A stretch of DNA of 64,000 nt, taken from Callipepla californica brunnescens (lineage: Eukaryota > Chordata > Aves > Galliformes > Odontophoridae). Positions 12,516 to 24,758 of the stretch are shown in pieces; position 1 is the stretch's first letter; every line of letters starts with the position of its first letter. The notes beneath the pieces are model-generated. The model ran no database searches and was not told where the DNA came from. It saw only the letters and a program-made list of their open reading frames with translations. The DNA is taken from NCBI GenBank assembly GCA_023055505.1, contig JALIRH010000001.1, forward strand, positions 119,875,964-119,939,963, in the 5' to 3' direction. A program made the position numbers and the translations under genes.

Positions 12516-12952
12516 CTTATAGTCACAATGGGAATCCTGTGGTAGCATCTACAGGGGATAGAATGCAGTGACCAAAGAAAATCCTCTCAGTTATATACTC
12601 TTATTTTTTCTTACAAACTGACACACAATAAAAGCCCACCAGCTCAGCTCACTTCTTGATGGAAACTTTGCAAGCAAATGCTGTAGAGGACAGATTGGTA
12701 TGCATCTGTTAGCAGTCCTCTGTGTGACACTCCAGGGATGAGCATTTGCCTTTTCTAGCATTCCTTAGGATCCACAGGGATCAAAACCAAACAAAAATCA
12801 TAGCCCTCTGGCTTAAAAAATCATCTCTCTTGTGATGTTTTCCATTTCCAGGTGCTAGATTCCAAGAAGGACTTAATATAGGTAGTGGAAAAGTGAAGGA
12901 TAATATAAGGGAGGGGTTTAAAGATAGTAAGTCCCCTCTTTCACTTCAGACA

Positions 12953-13150
12953 TCTGGAATAATACAATTGTGTGATTTGAAAGGGACCTTAAAGCTTGTC
13001 TGTTCTAACTCCCCTGCAACCAAAGCTCAGTCAGATGCTCAGAGTTCCATCCAGACTGACCACGGATTTCTTCAGGGATGGGTCATCCATCACCTCAGGG
13101 CAACTTGTCTGATAGTTTTCTTCTCAACAGAGAAGTATAGAAAATCCGGC
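12953..13150 (-). mobile_element. CR1 LINE, 3'-end fragment
   Basis: GAAAGGGACCTTAAAGC, AACTCCCCTGCAACCAAAGC, CAGATGCTCAGAGTTCCATCC, GGGATGGGTCATCCATCACC and CAGGGCAACTTG, in this order on +, match a reversed CR1 3' region. It sits about 440 bp from the preceding CR1 piece but belongs to a different subfamily, because the two cover equivalent tail positions. The 118-codon + frame at 12893-13249 runs through it and is not a gene. Confidence 0.9.
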
Positions 13151-14800
13151 CTAAGCCTTGCTTTTATTCACATGAATTTTTGCATCTTCTTCTTTTCTAC
13201 TGTGCTTGTGGTTACTCTGCTTTCAAATATCTTCTCCCGAGCTCTTTAACACTGAACTCAAGCTGTATCTCTTTCTATCTGTCCTATTTCTAAATTTAAA
13301 CATTGAAATCTACATGCAATTACCACCCAATTACCTTTACTTGTTACAAACCTTCTTCCTCCCACCCATTTTAGCTCATCTCTTATTATGATTCCTATTT
13401 CTCTTCTTTGAGCCTGAAATTATGTCTTTTTGTTATTTCTGAAGAGAACCTCACAAACACGAGCGACATATAAATAGTCATTAATGAGGATGATGAGATG
13501 AAATAAAGTTCTCTGAAATAAATATACATTTTAGAGTACGCTGTGATCAGCTTGACTTTCTCAGTCATCTAGCAGAACTTATCCTCTATGGACCATTTTG
13601 GAGAAACAAGGAACAGGGTTGGGGGGATGTGGGGAAGCTTTATTCCTTTCAAATAGCAAAGTCCAGAATTTATTTGTTGTTTTGTTCAGTGCTTTATCTG
13701 ACTACACCATAGCATATTTATCTGCCTAGATAGTTATTTCTCTAATAGAAATTCACAGCAGCTCTTGGATCATTTCTTTTTTCAAATCTAGCTGATAAAT
13801 ATTTACACATGTATTAGAAATAAAATCTCTAAATCATGCAAAACATGCAGAAATCATTTTAGATCTGTTTATTTAACCATCCGGGATAGAGAAACTAACA
13901 TAATCAAGTCAAATAACATCTTTAAGCCCCACTAAAAATCAGCTTATGGAAGGAAAAGTGTACTGATAGATTGACATCATTCTGAATAAATTTTTTTCTA
14001 AGTATATTAGATACTTGGTGTTTCTTTGGATTTTTGGTATTGAGAAATACTTTTCTTTACCTTTTATTTTGAAATATAATTTGTTATATTATAAAAAGCT
14101 AAATCTACTTATGCCAACATTTATTAAATGATCAGCTATCAACTGTTTCCAGACATGAATCCTTACACCCAGTTCCAAAGCTATATGCATGTTGTTTGGC
14201 ATTTGATAACTCTGTGCTTTGTTGATACTCTTTCAGTTAAGGACTATTTAATGTTTCTTTTCCCGTACGTATGAATGAAAGGGAAAGTTTCTGAAAAGGA
14301 GCCACAATCTCTCAGCATTTCACAATTCGGAAACCCTTATTAGGGAAGATATACACTTACCTCCAGTCTTCCCTCCAAACATCAGTTCATAGAAGTTATG
14401 GTATCAAGACCTGATCTATTTTACATTTCAAGGCTTGACATCTAACAAAGGGATGCTGTAATTGGTCAATTGCGTCTTCTTAGCCTCAAAAACAATAAGA
14501 TTAAGCATATAACCAGTGACCTCTTCTGCTAGCATTTCAGCTTGAGATAAGGACGTGCATCTGATCACAACAAAATGTCACTATGGGACCATGGCAGTGT
14601 ATTCTTTTACAGTGTGCCCAAATCCTAAGAGAGAGCTTAGACTGCCAATGCCTACACAGATCTTCATGCAGTAGATCATATAAATATAGCAAACTGATCA
14701 AGAAACTTAAGTTTAACGAAGTGGAAATTAGGTGTTTCACTTTGTAAACAAGAATTAAAAACTTTAAAATAGAGATTTAATGAGTTACCAGCAGAATAAG
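13151..14800. other. Unique AT-rich sequence, nothing recognised
   Basis: No gene or dispersed repeat is recognised in about 1.6 kb. Confidence 0.45.
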
Positions 14801-15000
14801 AATCACGGGATCATAGAATCATGAAAGTTGGAAAAGACTGATAAGATCATGTAGTCCAACCCCAACCCATCATCATTGTGCCACTAATCATGGCCTCAGT
14901 GTCATATGTGCCTTTTTTTTTTAATACCTTCAGAGATTATCACTCCATCATTTCTCTGGGCAGCCTGTTCCAATATCTCATCACTCTTTCTGAAAAGAAA
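14801..15000 (-). mobile_element. CR1 LINE, 3'-end fragment
   Basis: The + strand begins with ATCATAGAATCATGAAAGTTGG, then AAAGACTGATAAGATCATGTAGTCCAACC and further on CTGGGCAGCCTGTTCCAATATCTCATCACTC, the reverse complement of a CR1 tail. A T-run interrupts it near 14913-14921. An A-rich run (14997-15022) follows the truncated 5' side. Confidence 0.92.
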
Positions 15001-16426
15001 AAAAGAGAAGAAAAAAAAAAAAGCTATTCTTAGTTCTCCCATTCATTTTTCAATTACAACTTAAAATATATTGAGAAGAACACAAATTTCACATTTATAA
15101 GTGACAAAAGTTGGTTTTGAACACATATATTAAAATGTGAACTTTTCCACCATGGTCTTCCTTAAAACTATTCCAGCTTCTCTGCTGACATCTCAAAAGG
15201 TAAGTACAAAGAAATTCAACAAATTCATAGTTGATTTATTATTCCTACTTTTAGATCTTATTTAAGGGAAAATATTAATTTTATTTCAAAGAGGACCACC
15301 CATTCAACAAGGTTGAGAAATGCTATTTTTAAAGGACAGATTAGAAAGAAAAGAGTTCAGGGCAGAATGATAGTGCTTTAAATTTACTTAAAATTATTTG
15401 CTAGAAAATCTTTGTTGTTCTGCAGTCACTCTTCTAGCATAATGCATACCCAGTCTGCTATATACCTCAGGATCCCCATCATTCCACAGCTGCAGAATTG
15501 CTGAAGTGCCAAAGGTTCACAGCAGACCAAGTCAGCACTTCAAATCCTTGAAGCTCATTTGTATTTCCTTACACTAATATTTGTCAAATGTTCAGTTAAT
15601 AACAGCAACCTATCATGTACCAGTATGGCATCTTATACCCTGTGAAAATGGAATGAAACAAGTCCCACAGGGGATAGAAGGGCGTTTGAAAGGTATGGCT
15701 ACTGAGAAATGTAACATAACTGAATAGCCTTTAAAAGACAAAATTCCTTATAACGTTACTTAGGCAGTAATTTTGATTCAAATAATGTCAGTAGCATTAT
15801 TTTAAATCCTTTTAGATAAGAACTCCCACCCCCTCACTCATCTCTTCACCAACTGACACCTGTCAAAAAGGAACTGTGGTGGGAAGGAGTGCTCTTTAAA
15901 TGGAATTTGAATAATGTTAATGCATTGCTCAGTAATATTCAGCAGACACTTTTCTTTCTTCCTAGAATTTCTCTTATTTGACCCTAATGTGCTTATGCAA
16001 TACCTTGGCAGAATAACTAAGAAAACAGAATAATAATACTTCAGCTTGAGTTAATAATTTCATTTTGTTTATTTTGAGGGAAAGTGCCAAAGCGGTAAAA
16101 TAATTTTAAAATTGCTTATTTTTTCCTGTAAAAAATGTCAACTGCATGAATAAAATGATATATCAGATAATGTTCTGAAATATTTCATTTGTTGACATCA
16201 ATAACAGTAAGTACTGGATGTAGTGAAATTGTCAAACAAACTACTCCAAAAGGGTGTTTTCATTAATATATACATTAATGATCATGAGCAGGGATTTAAT
16301 TTAAACACAGTAATGAACATTGTGGAAAATCTGAGATTAAAAAAAAGAAATGACAGTTATTGGGGTTTACAAGTGTAGACTGAATAACAAATGCAACACT
16401 TACCTTTGTTGATTTTGTAGAATTGT
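15001..16426. other. Unique AT-rich sequence, nothing recognised
   Basis: No gene or dispersed repeat is recognised apart from A-rich runs near 15000-15020 and 16340. Confidence 0.45.
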
Positions 16427-17275
16427 TGAATCATAGAATCATAGAACAGCTTAGGTTGGAGGGGACCATAAAGATCATCTACTTCCAATGCCTCCTACCG
16501 TGGGCTGATTGGCCAGATCAGGCTGCTGTGGGCCTCATCCAACCTGGTTTTGAGCTCCTGCAGGGATGGGGCATCCACAACATCCCTGCATCCTGTGCTA
16601 ACGCCTCGCCATCCTTTTGAATAAAGATTTTCTTCCTAACATTTAGCCTAAATCTCTCATCTTCTAGTCTGAAGTCATTTCCCCTTGTCTTAGCACTATC
16701 AGACCATGAAAATATTAGTCCCTCTTGTGAACTCCTTTTAGGCACCTTTAAGTATTGGAAGGCCACTCTCTTCTCCAAGCTATACAAGCCCAATTCCTTT
16801 AACCTTTCTTCCAAAGAGAGGCTCTCCAGTCCTTTAATCATCTTCACGACTGCCCTCTGGACCTGCTTCAACAACTCCACAGCCACATTCTTGTGCTGGG
16901 GGCTCCAGACTTGGAAGTAGTTCTCCATACGGGGCCTCAAAAAGGCAGAGTAGAAGACAATCCCCTTCCTGCCCACTTCTACATCTCTATTCATGCATCC
17001 CAGGGCACTATTGCCCTTCCAGGCTGCAAGTGCACACTCACTGCCAGCTCTTGTCCAATTTTTGCTTCCTAGGACCCTGAGTCCTTTGTGCAGGGCTGCT
17101 CTCAAGGAATTCTCCCAGTCTGTACTCGTACCTGGGATTGCCTTGACTCAAGTGCTACATCTTGCACTTGGCTTTATTAAACCTCAGTAGTTTCTCATGT
17201 GCCCACTTTTCAAGTGTGTTCATGTCCCACTGGATGGTGTCCGCAGTCCTTAGCTCTTTCAAGAAATTCCTTAGC
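16427..17275 (-). mobile_element. CR1 LINE, about 850 bp with a long ORF2 C-terminal remnant
   Basis: This is the longest continuous CR1 piece. On the minus strand it reads from the middle of ORF2 to the 3' tail (TCATAGAATCATAGAA on + near 16431). Recognisable translated blocks in order are DTIQWDMNTLEKWAHEKLL with FNKAKCK (about 17230-17160), GNPRYEYRLG, CALAAWKGNSALGCM, FYSAFLRPRMENYFQVWSP, VQRAVVKMIKGLE, ERLKELGLYSLEKR and FRLNVRKK. All fit the region of CR1 ORF2 that follows the catalytic RT motifs. One frame (17105-16518, 195 codons) stays open across most of it, but a frame break separates it from the upstream part and the catalytic motifs are missing, so no active enzyme is encoded. 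Confidence 0.96.
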
Positions 17276-17633
17276 TAATCCACATTTTTTTTTTTTAATT
17301 AACAGTGATAATAATGAGTCAGTACTTTTCATGCTAGCTCAAGGCAGAAAGAAAGAATCATCATGGTGTCCTGGTTCCAGGCAGGACAGAGTTATTTTTC
17401 TTCTTAGTGTCTGTTATGATGATATGTTTTGGCTTTAGGAGATAAACAGGACTGATAACACACCATGTTTTCAGTGCTGATGAGCTGTGCTATACAGAAC
17501 CAAGGACATTTCAGGTTTTCAGCTTCTCATATTGCTCTGCCAGTGAGTTAGACTGAGGGGGCAAAAGGAACTGGGAGGGGACAGAATCAGGACAAACTTA
17601 AATGGTCAAAGGGATTGGACAACGTACAAAGAG

Positions 17634-17643
17634 CTATAAAACT
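17634..17643 (+). promoter_or_regulatory. TATA-like box of the LTR promoter
   Basis: CTATAAAACT lies about 270 bp into the LTR, where related bird LTRs carry a TATAAA sequence ahead of their transcription start. Whether it still works cannot be told from sequence. Confidence 0.5.
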
Positions 17644-17744
17644 GAGGAAAGTTTTCTGGGGGGCAAATTTGCTCACAGACTGGCTGAACATTGGTTGGTG
17701 GGTGGTGAGCTGTTGCTTTGTGCATCTCTTGTTTTGTAAATATG

Positions 17745-17766
<22 letters not shown>
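17745..17766. repeat. (TA)n microsatellite inside the LTR
   Basis: An uninterrupted TA run inside the LTR, followed by a short CA/TA mixture to about 17782. In related LTRs this segment is often an AT-rich variable region, so expansion here is not surprising. Confidence 0.9.
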
Positions 17767-17776
<10 letters not shown>

Positions 17777-17957
17777 TATACATATTGATATAATTTGTCA
17801 TTTCTTTCTTCTTTTTCTATCTTGGCAAATAGTTTTTATCTCAACCCACTAGTCCTATCCTTCTTTTTCCTCAGTTCTCACCCCCATCACAATGGGAGTA
17901 GAAGAGTGAGTGAAAGGTGGTGTGGTGTTCAGCTCCTTGTTGGGTAATACTGCAACA

Positions 17958-19844
17958 CATAGAGCTACCTTTATCTGCATGAACAAGCAGAGAAGACCAG
18001 GTGACAAGGCAGGAATAAAGGCCTGTTTTTGTATGATTAAACTCAGGTCTGATGAACTTGCACTTCTGAAGTCATTTCCAATTTTGCAGTGCTGCAATCT
18101 GTGGTGAACACAGCTCATGGTGTATTCTGAACAGTGAAAAAGGAATATTTTTGGAGGCCAGTTTGGCAATCATGAAGAGGTGGCATGGTGGGCATGTAGA
18201 ACATATTTCTACTTCCAGCTTCTTGCTACCAATTAATTTTGTCATGGTGTTTGAGTGCTAGGTCTTCCTGCCTGAAAGTTCTTGAGAATCTGGGCTGATT
18301 AGATTTGAATGGATAAGTGGCATGGCTGGTGATCGTTGGCAGAGGGCTGAGACCCACACCTGAGAAGATTGTGGGTGCCACACATTACTCAAGAAGTTGG
18401 TGACAAGAGGGGCCAAGAACAGCAGCTGACATGTGTCTGACTCTTTCACATTTCTCAGTGCCTTCTCTCTACTATCTTATGTAGTCAGAACTACTGAGGA
18501 CAACGTAAGATAGGTGTTGAACAGCTTTAGAAGGGGAACAAATTGTATGCAGCTATCACAGAAAACAAACAACCAGCAGAGGATATGGAACACTGCTTTT
18601 GTGCCCCTCAGCGTTACACAGAATTTATAGAGTTGAGAGGCTATATTCAGGGTAGAGGTGTTACATTCGATAGCAGGGATATTCAAAAATAGCTGCAAAA
18701 TGTAATGACTTTAAATTTCCCTTGTTTTTTTAGTGTCTTTTTTTATTTTTTATTTTCTGAATCTTCATCTTGTTAGGAAGCTCAAGAGAACACTACTTAC
18801 AGAGAATTCTTCTCATTGTACAAAAGGATCTTTCTCTGATGCGTGCAGTGTGAGTCAGGTCAGCAGGTTACCTAGCTCAGATCTTGAAACACAATGCAAT
18901 CGAAGTCCAGTAATTTAATTTTTCTTTGTTTTGTGTGTGTGAGTAACATGAGGAAAAAAATAAAAACGACTAGCAAAGACACAATTAGTTTTTGAACATT
19001 TTGAAAGTACATTTAGCTTTTCAGATTAGAGGATGAGAAAGACTTGTACATTATTTTATTATTGCACCATCAGAATTAATTACTGATTTTTGAAATGTTT
19101 AAAATTTTCTATAACTCTTTAAAAAAAAAAGAGAAAAAATATCCCTTTTTCAGCATATTTTTGAAGTTAGAATTAACCGAAATATGCAGACAGATGTTTC
19201 ATGAGTTGCCAGACACCATTCTGGCATGTTCCTTGTGTAGACCATGTTACAGTATTCCTCTGTCCTGTTCAGTGTGTTTGGGAACAGTCATAGCACATCC
19301 ATCTCCTGGCTCTCTCCAATCCAGAGGCTGCCAATGGAGCAGAAGTGTGTAAGGCTGTAAAGTTCTATGGTGTAGAGAAGCATAACTTACATTTGTACTG
19401 CTTCCTCTTCTCATTACCCTCCCTGATAACAACAGATTTAAGCACGGCCATTTCCTATTCCATCACTCTTTGTCACAATACTGAATTATCAAAATCATAA
19501 TGACTTACGTAGTCTGGGAAACATAGTGCAAGGACATACCACTTCAACATTATTTCTGTTCTGTAATTCAATTGTCCATGTTTTTTCATTCTTTTTGATT
19601 TTGACCTTCTTGATCTCATAGAAATATAAGCTAACCTCATTCAAACACAAGTGGCTAAAATTCTTTCAGTGAGAAAGATAAGGAAGCTATTTTTAAGCAG
19701 TGACCAGAATTGTTGAGTTTTATGTTCTAATGAATACAGTCTCCTGTGGGGAATAATGACACCTTTGTTTGCATCTATATATGTGCTTTGTGTAAGGTTG
19801 TCCTTGTTCCTTGATACAGATGTACAAAATAAAAGGGCAACACA
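17958..19844. other. Unique sequence, nothing recognised
   Basis: About 1.9 kb with no recognisable gene or repeat. The stretch 18230-18460 is less AT-rich than its surroundings but matches nothing I know. Confidence 0.45.
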
Positions 19845-20090
19845 TGATGTTTTGGGGTTTAGGTTGGATATTAGGAAAAAAATATTTACATAAAGAGTCA
19901 TACGATACTGGAACAGGCTGCCCAGGGAAGGGGTGGAGTCCCCATCCTTGGAGGGGTGTTCTTGAACAGACTGTGGAGAGATAGCTTTGTGGGACATGGT
20001 CAGAAATATGTTGATGATGGGTTGATGGTTAGATTAAATTATCTTAGTGGCCTTTTTTAGCCTTAAAGTTTGCAAAAATCTATATTTCCA
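19845..20090 (+). mobile_element. CR1 LINE, 3'-end fragment
   Basis: Forward-oriented CR1: GGGTTTAGGTTGGATATTAGG, GGAACAGGCTGCCCAGGGA, GTGGAGTCCCCATCCTTGGAGG, then a diverged GGTTGATGGTTAGATTAAATTATCTTAG and AGCCTTAAAG. The last ATTCTATG units are lost. A 118-codon minus-strand frame at 19641-19997 overlaps it and is not a gene. Confidence 0.93.
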
Positions 20091-21630
20091 TTTAAGTGTT
20101 TGGAACTCATAATACAGAAAAACTTCGACACACAAAGAAGCTGCCACCACATAAATGCCACACAAGATCGTGACTTCTTAACTGTTTCACTCTAGGATTC
20201 CAACACAGTCAAGGAAAATAAAGGAACCTGGCTAGAAGAGACCAGTCATATGGTGCAATATATTCCTGAAGTTGTAGAACTGAGCAATCCTGTTTCTCTA
20301 CAGTGATTGAAAATGGATTCTAATTAAGTCACTCGGGATACAGGTATCTGTTCTACAGACATCTAAAGTTAGGTGAGACAAACTCCCCTCAAAAGAATCA
20401 GCTACTTGCTTGTATCTCTCCAAGGCATACACTTAAAACATCGTAGATGTGGTACAATTCAAAATTGTTTATAACAAAAATGAATCCATAACTCTACTCT
20501 CTGAAGTGAAAGAGAAATGTACATGAACAAGTAGCACAGCAAACCTTTCCACAGTGCTCAGTTATGAAAGAGGGGAAAATGTTTAAGCCAAGCACAGACA
20601 CACAGCAGAGTAAGGAAATTTGAACTGCTTTGTATCATTTTGCTTAAAGAGATAAAATTGATACTGTCATCATTAATAGAAGCAAAACCCAAGGAAAAAG
20701 ACTGGAAACTGCTGAAGTGGGGCAATCTTTTTACAGTGGAATCAATTAAATACATGCTGCTCCCTTAAAATGCACCACTTCATTTTAAGGAGTTTAAGGT
20801 ATGAATAACAAGCCCATAAAATGTTAATAACTATAATAACTGTAGCTTCTATGATGTTTTTTAACTGTGCAGAACTGTAATGTGACAAGTAACAATAAAA
20901 AGAACTTGCTGAAGTGCCTTGGACTGGGAAGGGCTGAGAAATTTTATGGAGGAAGCTCTGCTCTTTCATCTCTTTGACCTTGAATGAATAAAGGTCCAGA
21001 GAAGTGAACTGATCAGGTAGTTTTTTCAACCTAGTCCTTACGAATATCCATCTTATTTATCTTTTTCCCATTGTTTATTTTACTATAATGCCTAGAGACC
21101 TAGTCATGAACTGTGGTGTTAAACACTGAAAAATGCAGATTAAAGTGATAGACTGTCTCTGAGACCCTGTATATAAAGTATAAGGCAAGAAAAAAGCATT
21201 TTCATGCAAAGAGACAGGTCAATACATGGAAATGTTGTATTTTTTGTTTGCTCAGATAGTCAACAGTCAGTTTCTTAAGGTGTTTCTCAGCAGACTCAAT
21301 GATAGAGTTTCATAAAGGATTTGCAAGAAAGTAGAGATCTGTGGAAGATTTCAGAGGGTTTCTGTTAGACAGAGAGGCTGTGTAGCAGACTTCCCAAAAT
21401 TGTCCTTTATGTGCCTGGAAATGGGCTACTGAAGACTGGATGTTGAGCTGAGCTGAGCTGACCCAGCATAAAGAAGATCCTTCAAAAGATATGAAGAAAG
21501 AACAGAACAGAGAGATTTGGCAATCATGAAAGTCAATGAAGGGAAAACAAAATCTTCAGATATTCTAAAAGTGGATAATAGGCCAAGTAGAAACAAATGT
21601 AGTGCCCACGCCAGTATCTGGAAGTACAGA
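20091..21630. other. Unique AT-rich sequence, nothing recognised
   Basis: No gene or dispersed repeat is recognised. A short GAGCTGAGCTGAGCTG run occurs near 21448-21462. Confidence 0.45.
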
Positions 21631-21905
21631 AAATCATAGAATCATAGAACAGAAGCATAGAACCATTTGAGCTGGGAGGGATCCTTAAAGGCCATCCAAC
21701 CCAACTCCCCTGCAATGAAAAGGGACACCCATCAGGTGCTTAGAGTCCCATCCAGCCTGACCTTGAGTGTCTCCACATATGGGCCACCATCACCTCTCTG
21801 GGCAACTTGTGCCAGTGCTCCACCATCCGTACTGTAAAAAACTATTTCTTTGTATCCGATCTAAGTCTCCCCTCTTTTAGAAATCATTTCCCCTTGTCCT
21901 ATCAA
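21631..21905 (-). mobile_element. CR1 LINE, 3'-end fragment, well preserved
   Basis: On + it opens with ATCATAGAATCATAGAAC and continues GAGCTGGGAGGGATCC, CATCCAACCCAACTCCCCTGC, AGAGTCCCATCCAGCCTGACC, TCTCTGGGCAACTTGTGCC, GTGCTCCACCATCC and ATTTCCCCTTGTCCTATC. This is a clean reversed CR1 tail plus the end of ORF2. By eye it is among the less diverged copies in the window. Confidence 0.96.
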
Positions 21906-23465
21906 AACATTTAACAGTCATTCTCCATTCTGCTGTCTGAAAGGACATGGACATTAAAAGCAAGAGGAAAATATAGGGTCTGCCTTCCACCTTTGAGAAC
22001 TGCCTGTCCATCACAAATGAGAAACACCCAAAAAATTCACTTTGAATGATTGACTTCACCTGGGCAAGTTCTGTTTGCCCTTGACATGCTCTGCAGCTTT
22101 TGTCAGAGGTGACACGGAGCACATTACCTCTGTGCGGGATTTGTTCTCTGCTGGGCAAAGGCAGATAAAGCTTCTATCTTCCTCACTTCTGTGCGTCTTC
22201 TTCAAGTTTTTAATCTGTTATGAATGAATGCATGGTAAATATCTAGGCCAATAAGTTAGATATATATCATCCTCAAGATGAGCTATCACCTCTTTCTGTA
22301 AGAATTTATTTGCATAAGCGACTGCGGGAAATTAATTCCAATTTAATTTTTAGTGGTTTAATGAAGCAATGTAAATGCATATTATCAGGAAATCAATGTG
22401 GATATAATTTAGCTTATTTCTAAAACATGTCTTGTTTGTAGACTTATGTAATTTGGATGATTTTTCCTGGTTTTCATTGTAAAGATGAGCTCTGAGCCTT
22501 CCAGAATTGAAAGTTCTCTTTGGTACCACAAAAAGATTTTCATCCTGAAATACTAGTAGTTCCAATCAGAGATGTTTCCACTAAAAATGCCTGTGCATGT
22601 AAAGATAAAAAAAAATACAAAACAGAACAACAAAAAAAACCCACATCTATTTGGGAAAAAGTATCCAGGTTTCAGCTAAAAGAAAATAATCAAATTTCAG
22701 AAAGTTTAGGAATATTTTTCCTCACATTTTTTCCCCTTAAAATAAAGTGCACTTTTTTCCTTTTTCTTTTGTTGATTTTTGCTTGTCATGGATTAATATA
22801 ACAAGAGACCTTTCGATTAAAATGAAAGATGACAATTTTTCAGCCAACTATTCTGGAATAAAATGGATTAAAGCACAAAATTCTTTGTCCTCCATATTCC
22901 ACTGAACTTTCTTAGGTCAGCCTATGGCTCTGATTGATTAGAGAGAGTGTAAGCATCAGTGTCAGTATCTATAACAAAACAAACAAACAAACAAAAATAT
23001 AAATAAAATTATACAGCCTTCCGGCTTCATGAATTTAGTTTTCTATTTTTTGTGGTTATTGTATAATTGCTTGAAAAAAGCACATCTCATTCCACATAGC
23101 TGAGCTACTCTACACACAAAGCAAAAGGGAGCCTGAATAACAGCACAGTCTCTTTTCAATGACAAAATATAGTGAGCTTTGGTTACCAGCACAAGTGTCT
23201 ACACTTGCAGTCTGGTTGGATACAGATGACACAGGTTGCATCTACAGTCTTTCATTTTCAATCACCTGAACTGAATTTTTCAGTAATTTGAAGATTTTTT
23301 TTTTTCCGTGTTATTTCTCTTTTTTAACAGAAATGAATGTTTTGCAATTGTGGTCTGTGACAAATTTCATTAACCTCCAAAGACAGTGATTTCTTATTCA
23401 AAATTAATAAAGTGAGTTTAGACTGTGGAAAAGTTACAGATGTACATTTATCATTACACTTATCA
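21906..23465. other. Unique AT-rich sequence with one (AAAC)n run
   Basis: No gene is recognised. A (AAAC)n microsatellite of about five units lies at 22976-22996. Other frames are short and unrecognised. Confidence 0.45.
22976..22996. repeat. (AAAC)n microsatellite
   Basis: About five AAAC units in a row, followed by an A-rich stretch. Confidence 0.9.
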
Positions 23466-23690
23466 TGGAGTCTTAGAAGCATTATGATTGGGAAAGACCC
23501 ATCAGGAACATCTGGTTAAACCATCAACCCATCTCCATGTCCACTAACCATGTCCCTCAGCACCATATCTACCCTTTTCTTGAACACCTCCAGTGACAGT
23601 GACTGCACCACCTCCATGATCAGCAAATCCTGATGCATTCCTATTCTTTATGAGAATAATTTTTTCCTAATATCCAACATGATTTAATAC
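23466..23690 (-). mobile_element. CR1 LINE, 3'-end fragment
   Basis: Reversed CR1: GATTGGGAAAGACC, CCATCAACCCATC, ATGTCCACTAACCATGTCCCTCAG, CTTGAACACCTCCAG and TTTTTCCTAATATCCAAC appear in order on +. The GTCCACTAACCATGTCCCTCAG segment marks the same subfamily type as the copies at 14801, 37757 and 60264. Confidence 0.92.
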
Positions 23691-24758
23691 TTTAGTAATG
23701 AGAACAAAAATCTGAACGGGTAATTGTTTCCTGTTTCTTTTCAAGTATGTCATTAGGACAGTCAAAAATAAACAAATAAAAGTCTTGATATCATCTGTTC
23801 ACTTTGTTCAGGTGAGCTCTCACTACTTAACAACTGAAGCAAAATGTTTTACTGTTATTATTCAGTTCTTAAGGCCCTGAATTAAAACTGATGTGGTTGA
23901 TATTGTTTATTTCCTTTCATGTCCCACAGTTCTCCTCTTACCATTAATGCAAAGAACATGTAACTGCTTGTATGTAATTGCACCTTACACTTTATCATGT
24001 GGGCAACAGATTTCTGAGAAGCAATACTTGTGAAATCTACATCTTAACTATAGTACTCTTACCACAGATTGTGTTTTGTGTCTGGGAAAATAAGACAATG
24101 ACATACCTGATGCATCAGGATAGCAATGGCATGTTAAGGTTGGCAACATGGAACTTTCTGCAATAACTCAGCTGTAACATTGGTACTATAGTTATTTTGT
24201 GCGTGTAATGGAAAGCCAAACTGATAGACTCATAGATAATGACTTTTTTGTTGAGTGGAGTTTTGATTCAACAAAGGACTGTTTGGAAAACCTGAACACA
24301 CTACCTCATGGACTAAAATGTAAGTTTTCTCTCTGTACCAAATTATGTGAGAAGTTAAATAGTCTTCCTTTGGTGTTAAGAAAAAAGCAGTAGGGAGGTG
24401 TGCTCAGTAACAGCTGCCAAAAGTAAGTTACAGGTTCTGAGAAGCTTTTGTACACATGGAATGACACTGAAGTATTAAGAGATATTTAGTAGCTTCTTTA
24501 AAGCTCTAACTTTGTTAGATTTACACAGGAAAAGGAACTGGAAAGGGAAAGAAACACAAATTTGAACTTCCTCCCCTACCAGTACAAAAACAAGTATAGA
24601 GGAGAATGGTGAAAAGGTGCTTCTCTGGTTGCAGTTTCTTTATTAAATTATATTGATTTGAGCTGCAAATTGTGAAGCTAATTTATAAATATTTAACCTT
24701 ATTTATATTTGCTTATTCACAGAGCTAAATTTTATAAAGACTTTTTATCAACAGTTTA
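23691..24758. other. Unique AT-rich sequence, nothing recognised
   Basis: No gene or dispersed repeat is recognised in about 1.1 kb. Confidence 0.45.

Larger units (their letters stand above)
17367..17957 (+). mobile_element. Solo LTR of an avian endogenous retrovirus (probably ERVL class)
   Basis: The element begins TGTCCTGGTTCCAG and ends in CA after a segment (from about 17840) containing ATCTCAACCCACTAG, a CT-rich run, CCCCATCACAATGGGAGTAG and GTGTGGTGTTCAGC. This layout matches a very common bird LTR family whose ends read TGTCCTGGTTTCAG-like and TTAAACCA-like. Flanking 5-bp sequences CATGG (17362-17366) and CATAG (17958-17962) look like a target-site duplication with one mismatch, which suits ERVL-type integration. 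A TATA-like TATAAA lies near 17634. No internal viral sequence is attached, so it is a solo LTR left by recombination. The class is from memory of the family, not a search. Confidence 0.88.

Noticed and set aside
16518..17105. 195-codon frame as a host gene
   Set aside because: Its motifs match CR1 ORF2 and it is followed directly by the CR1 3' tail. It is a transposon remnant.
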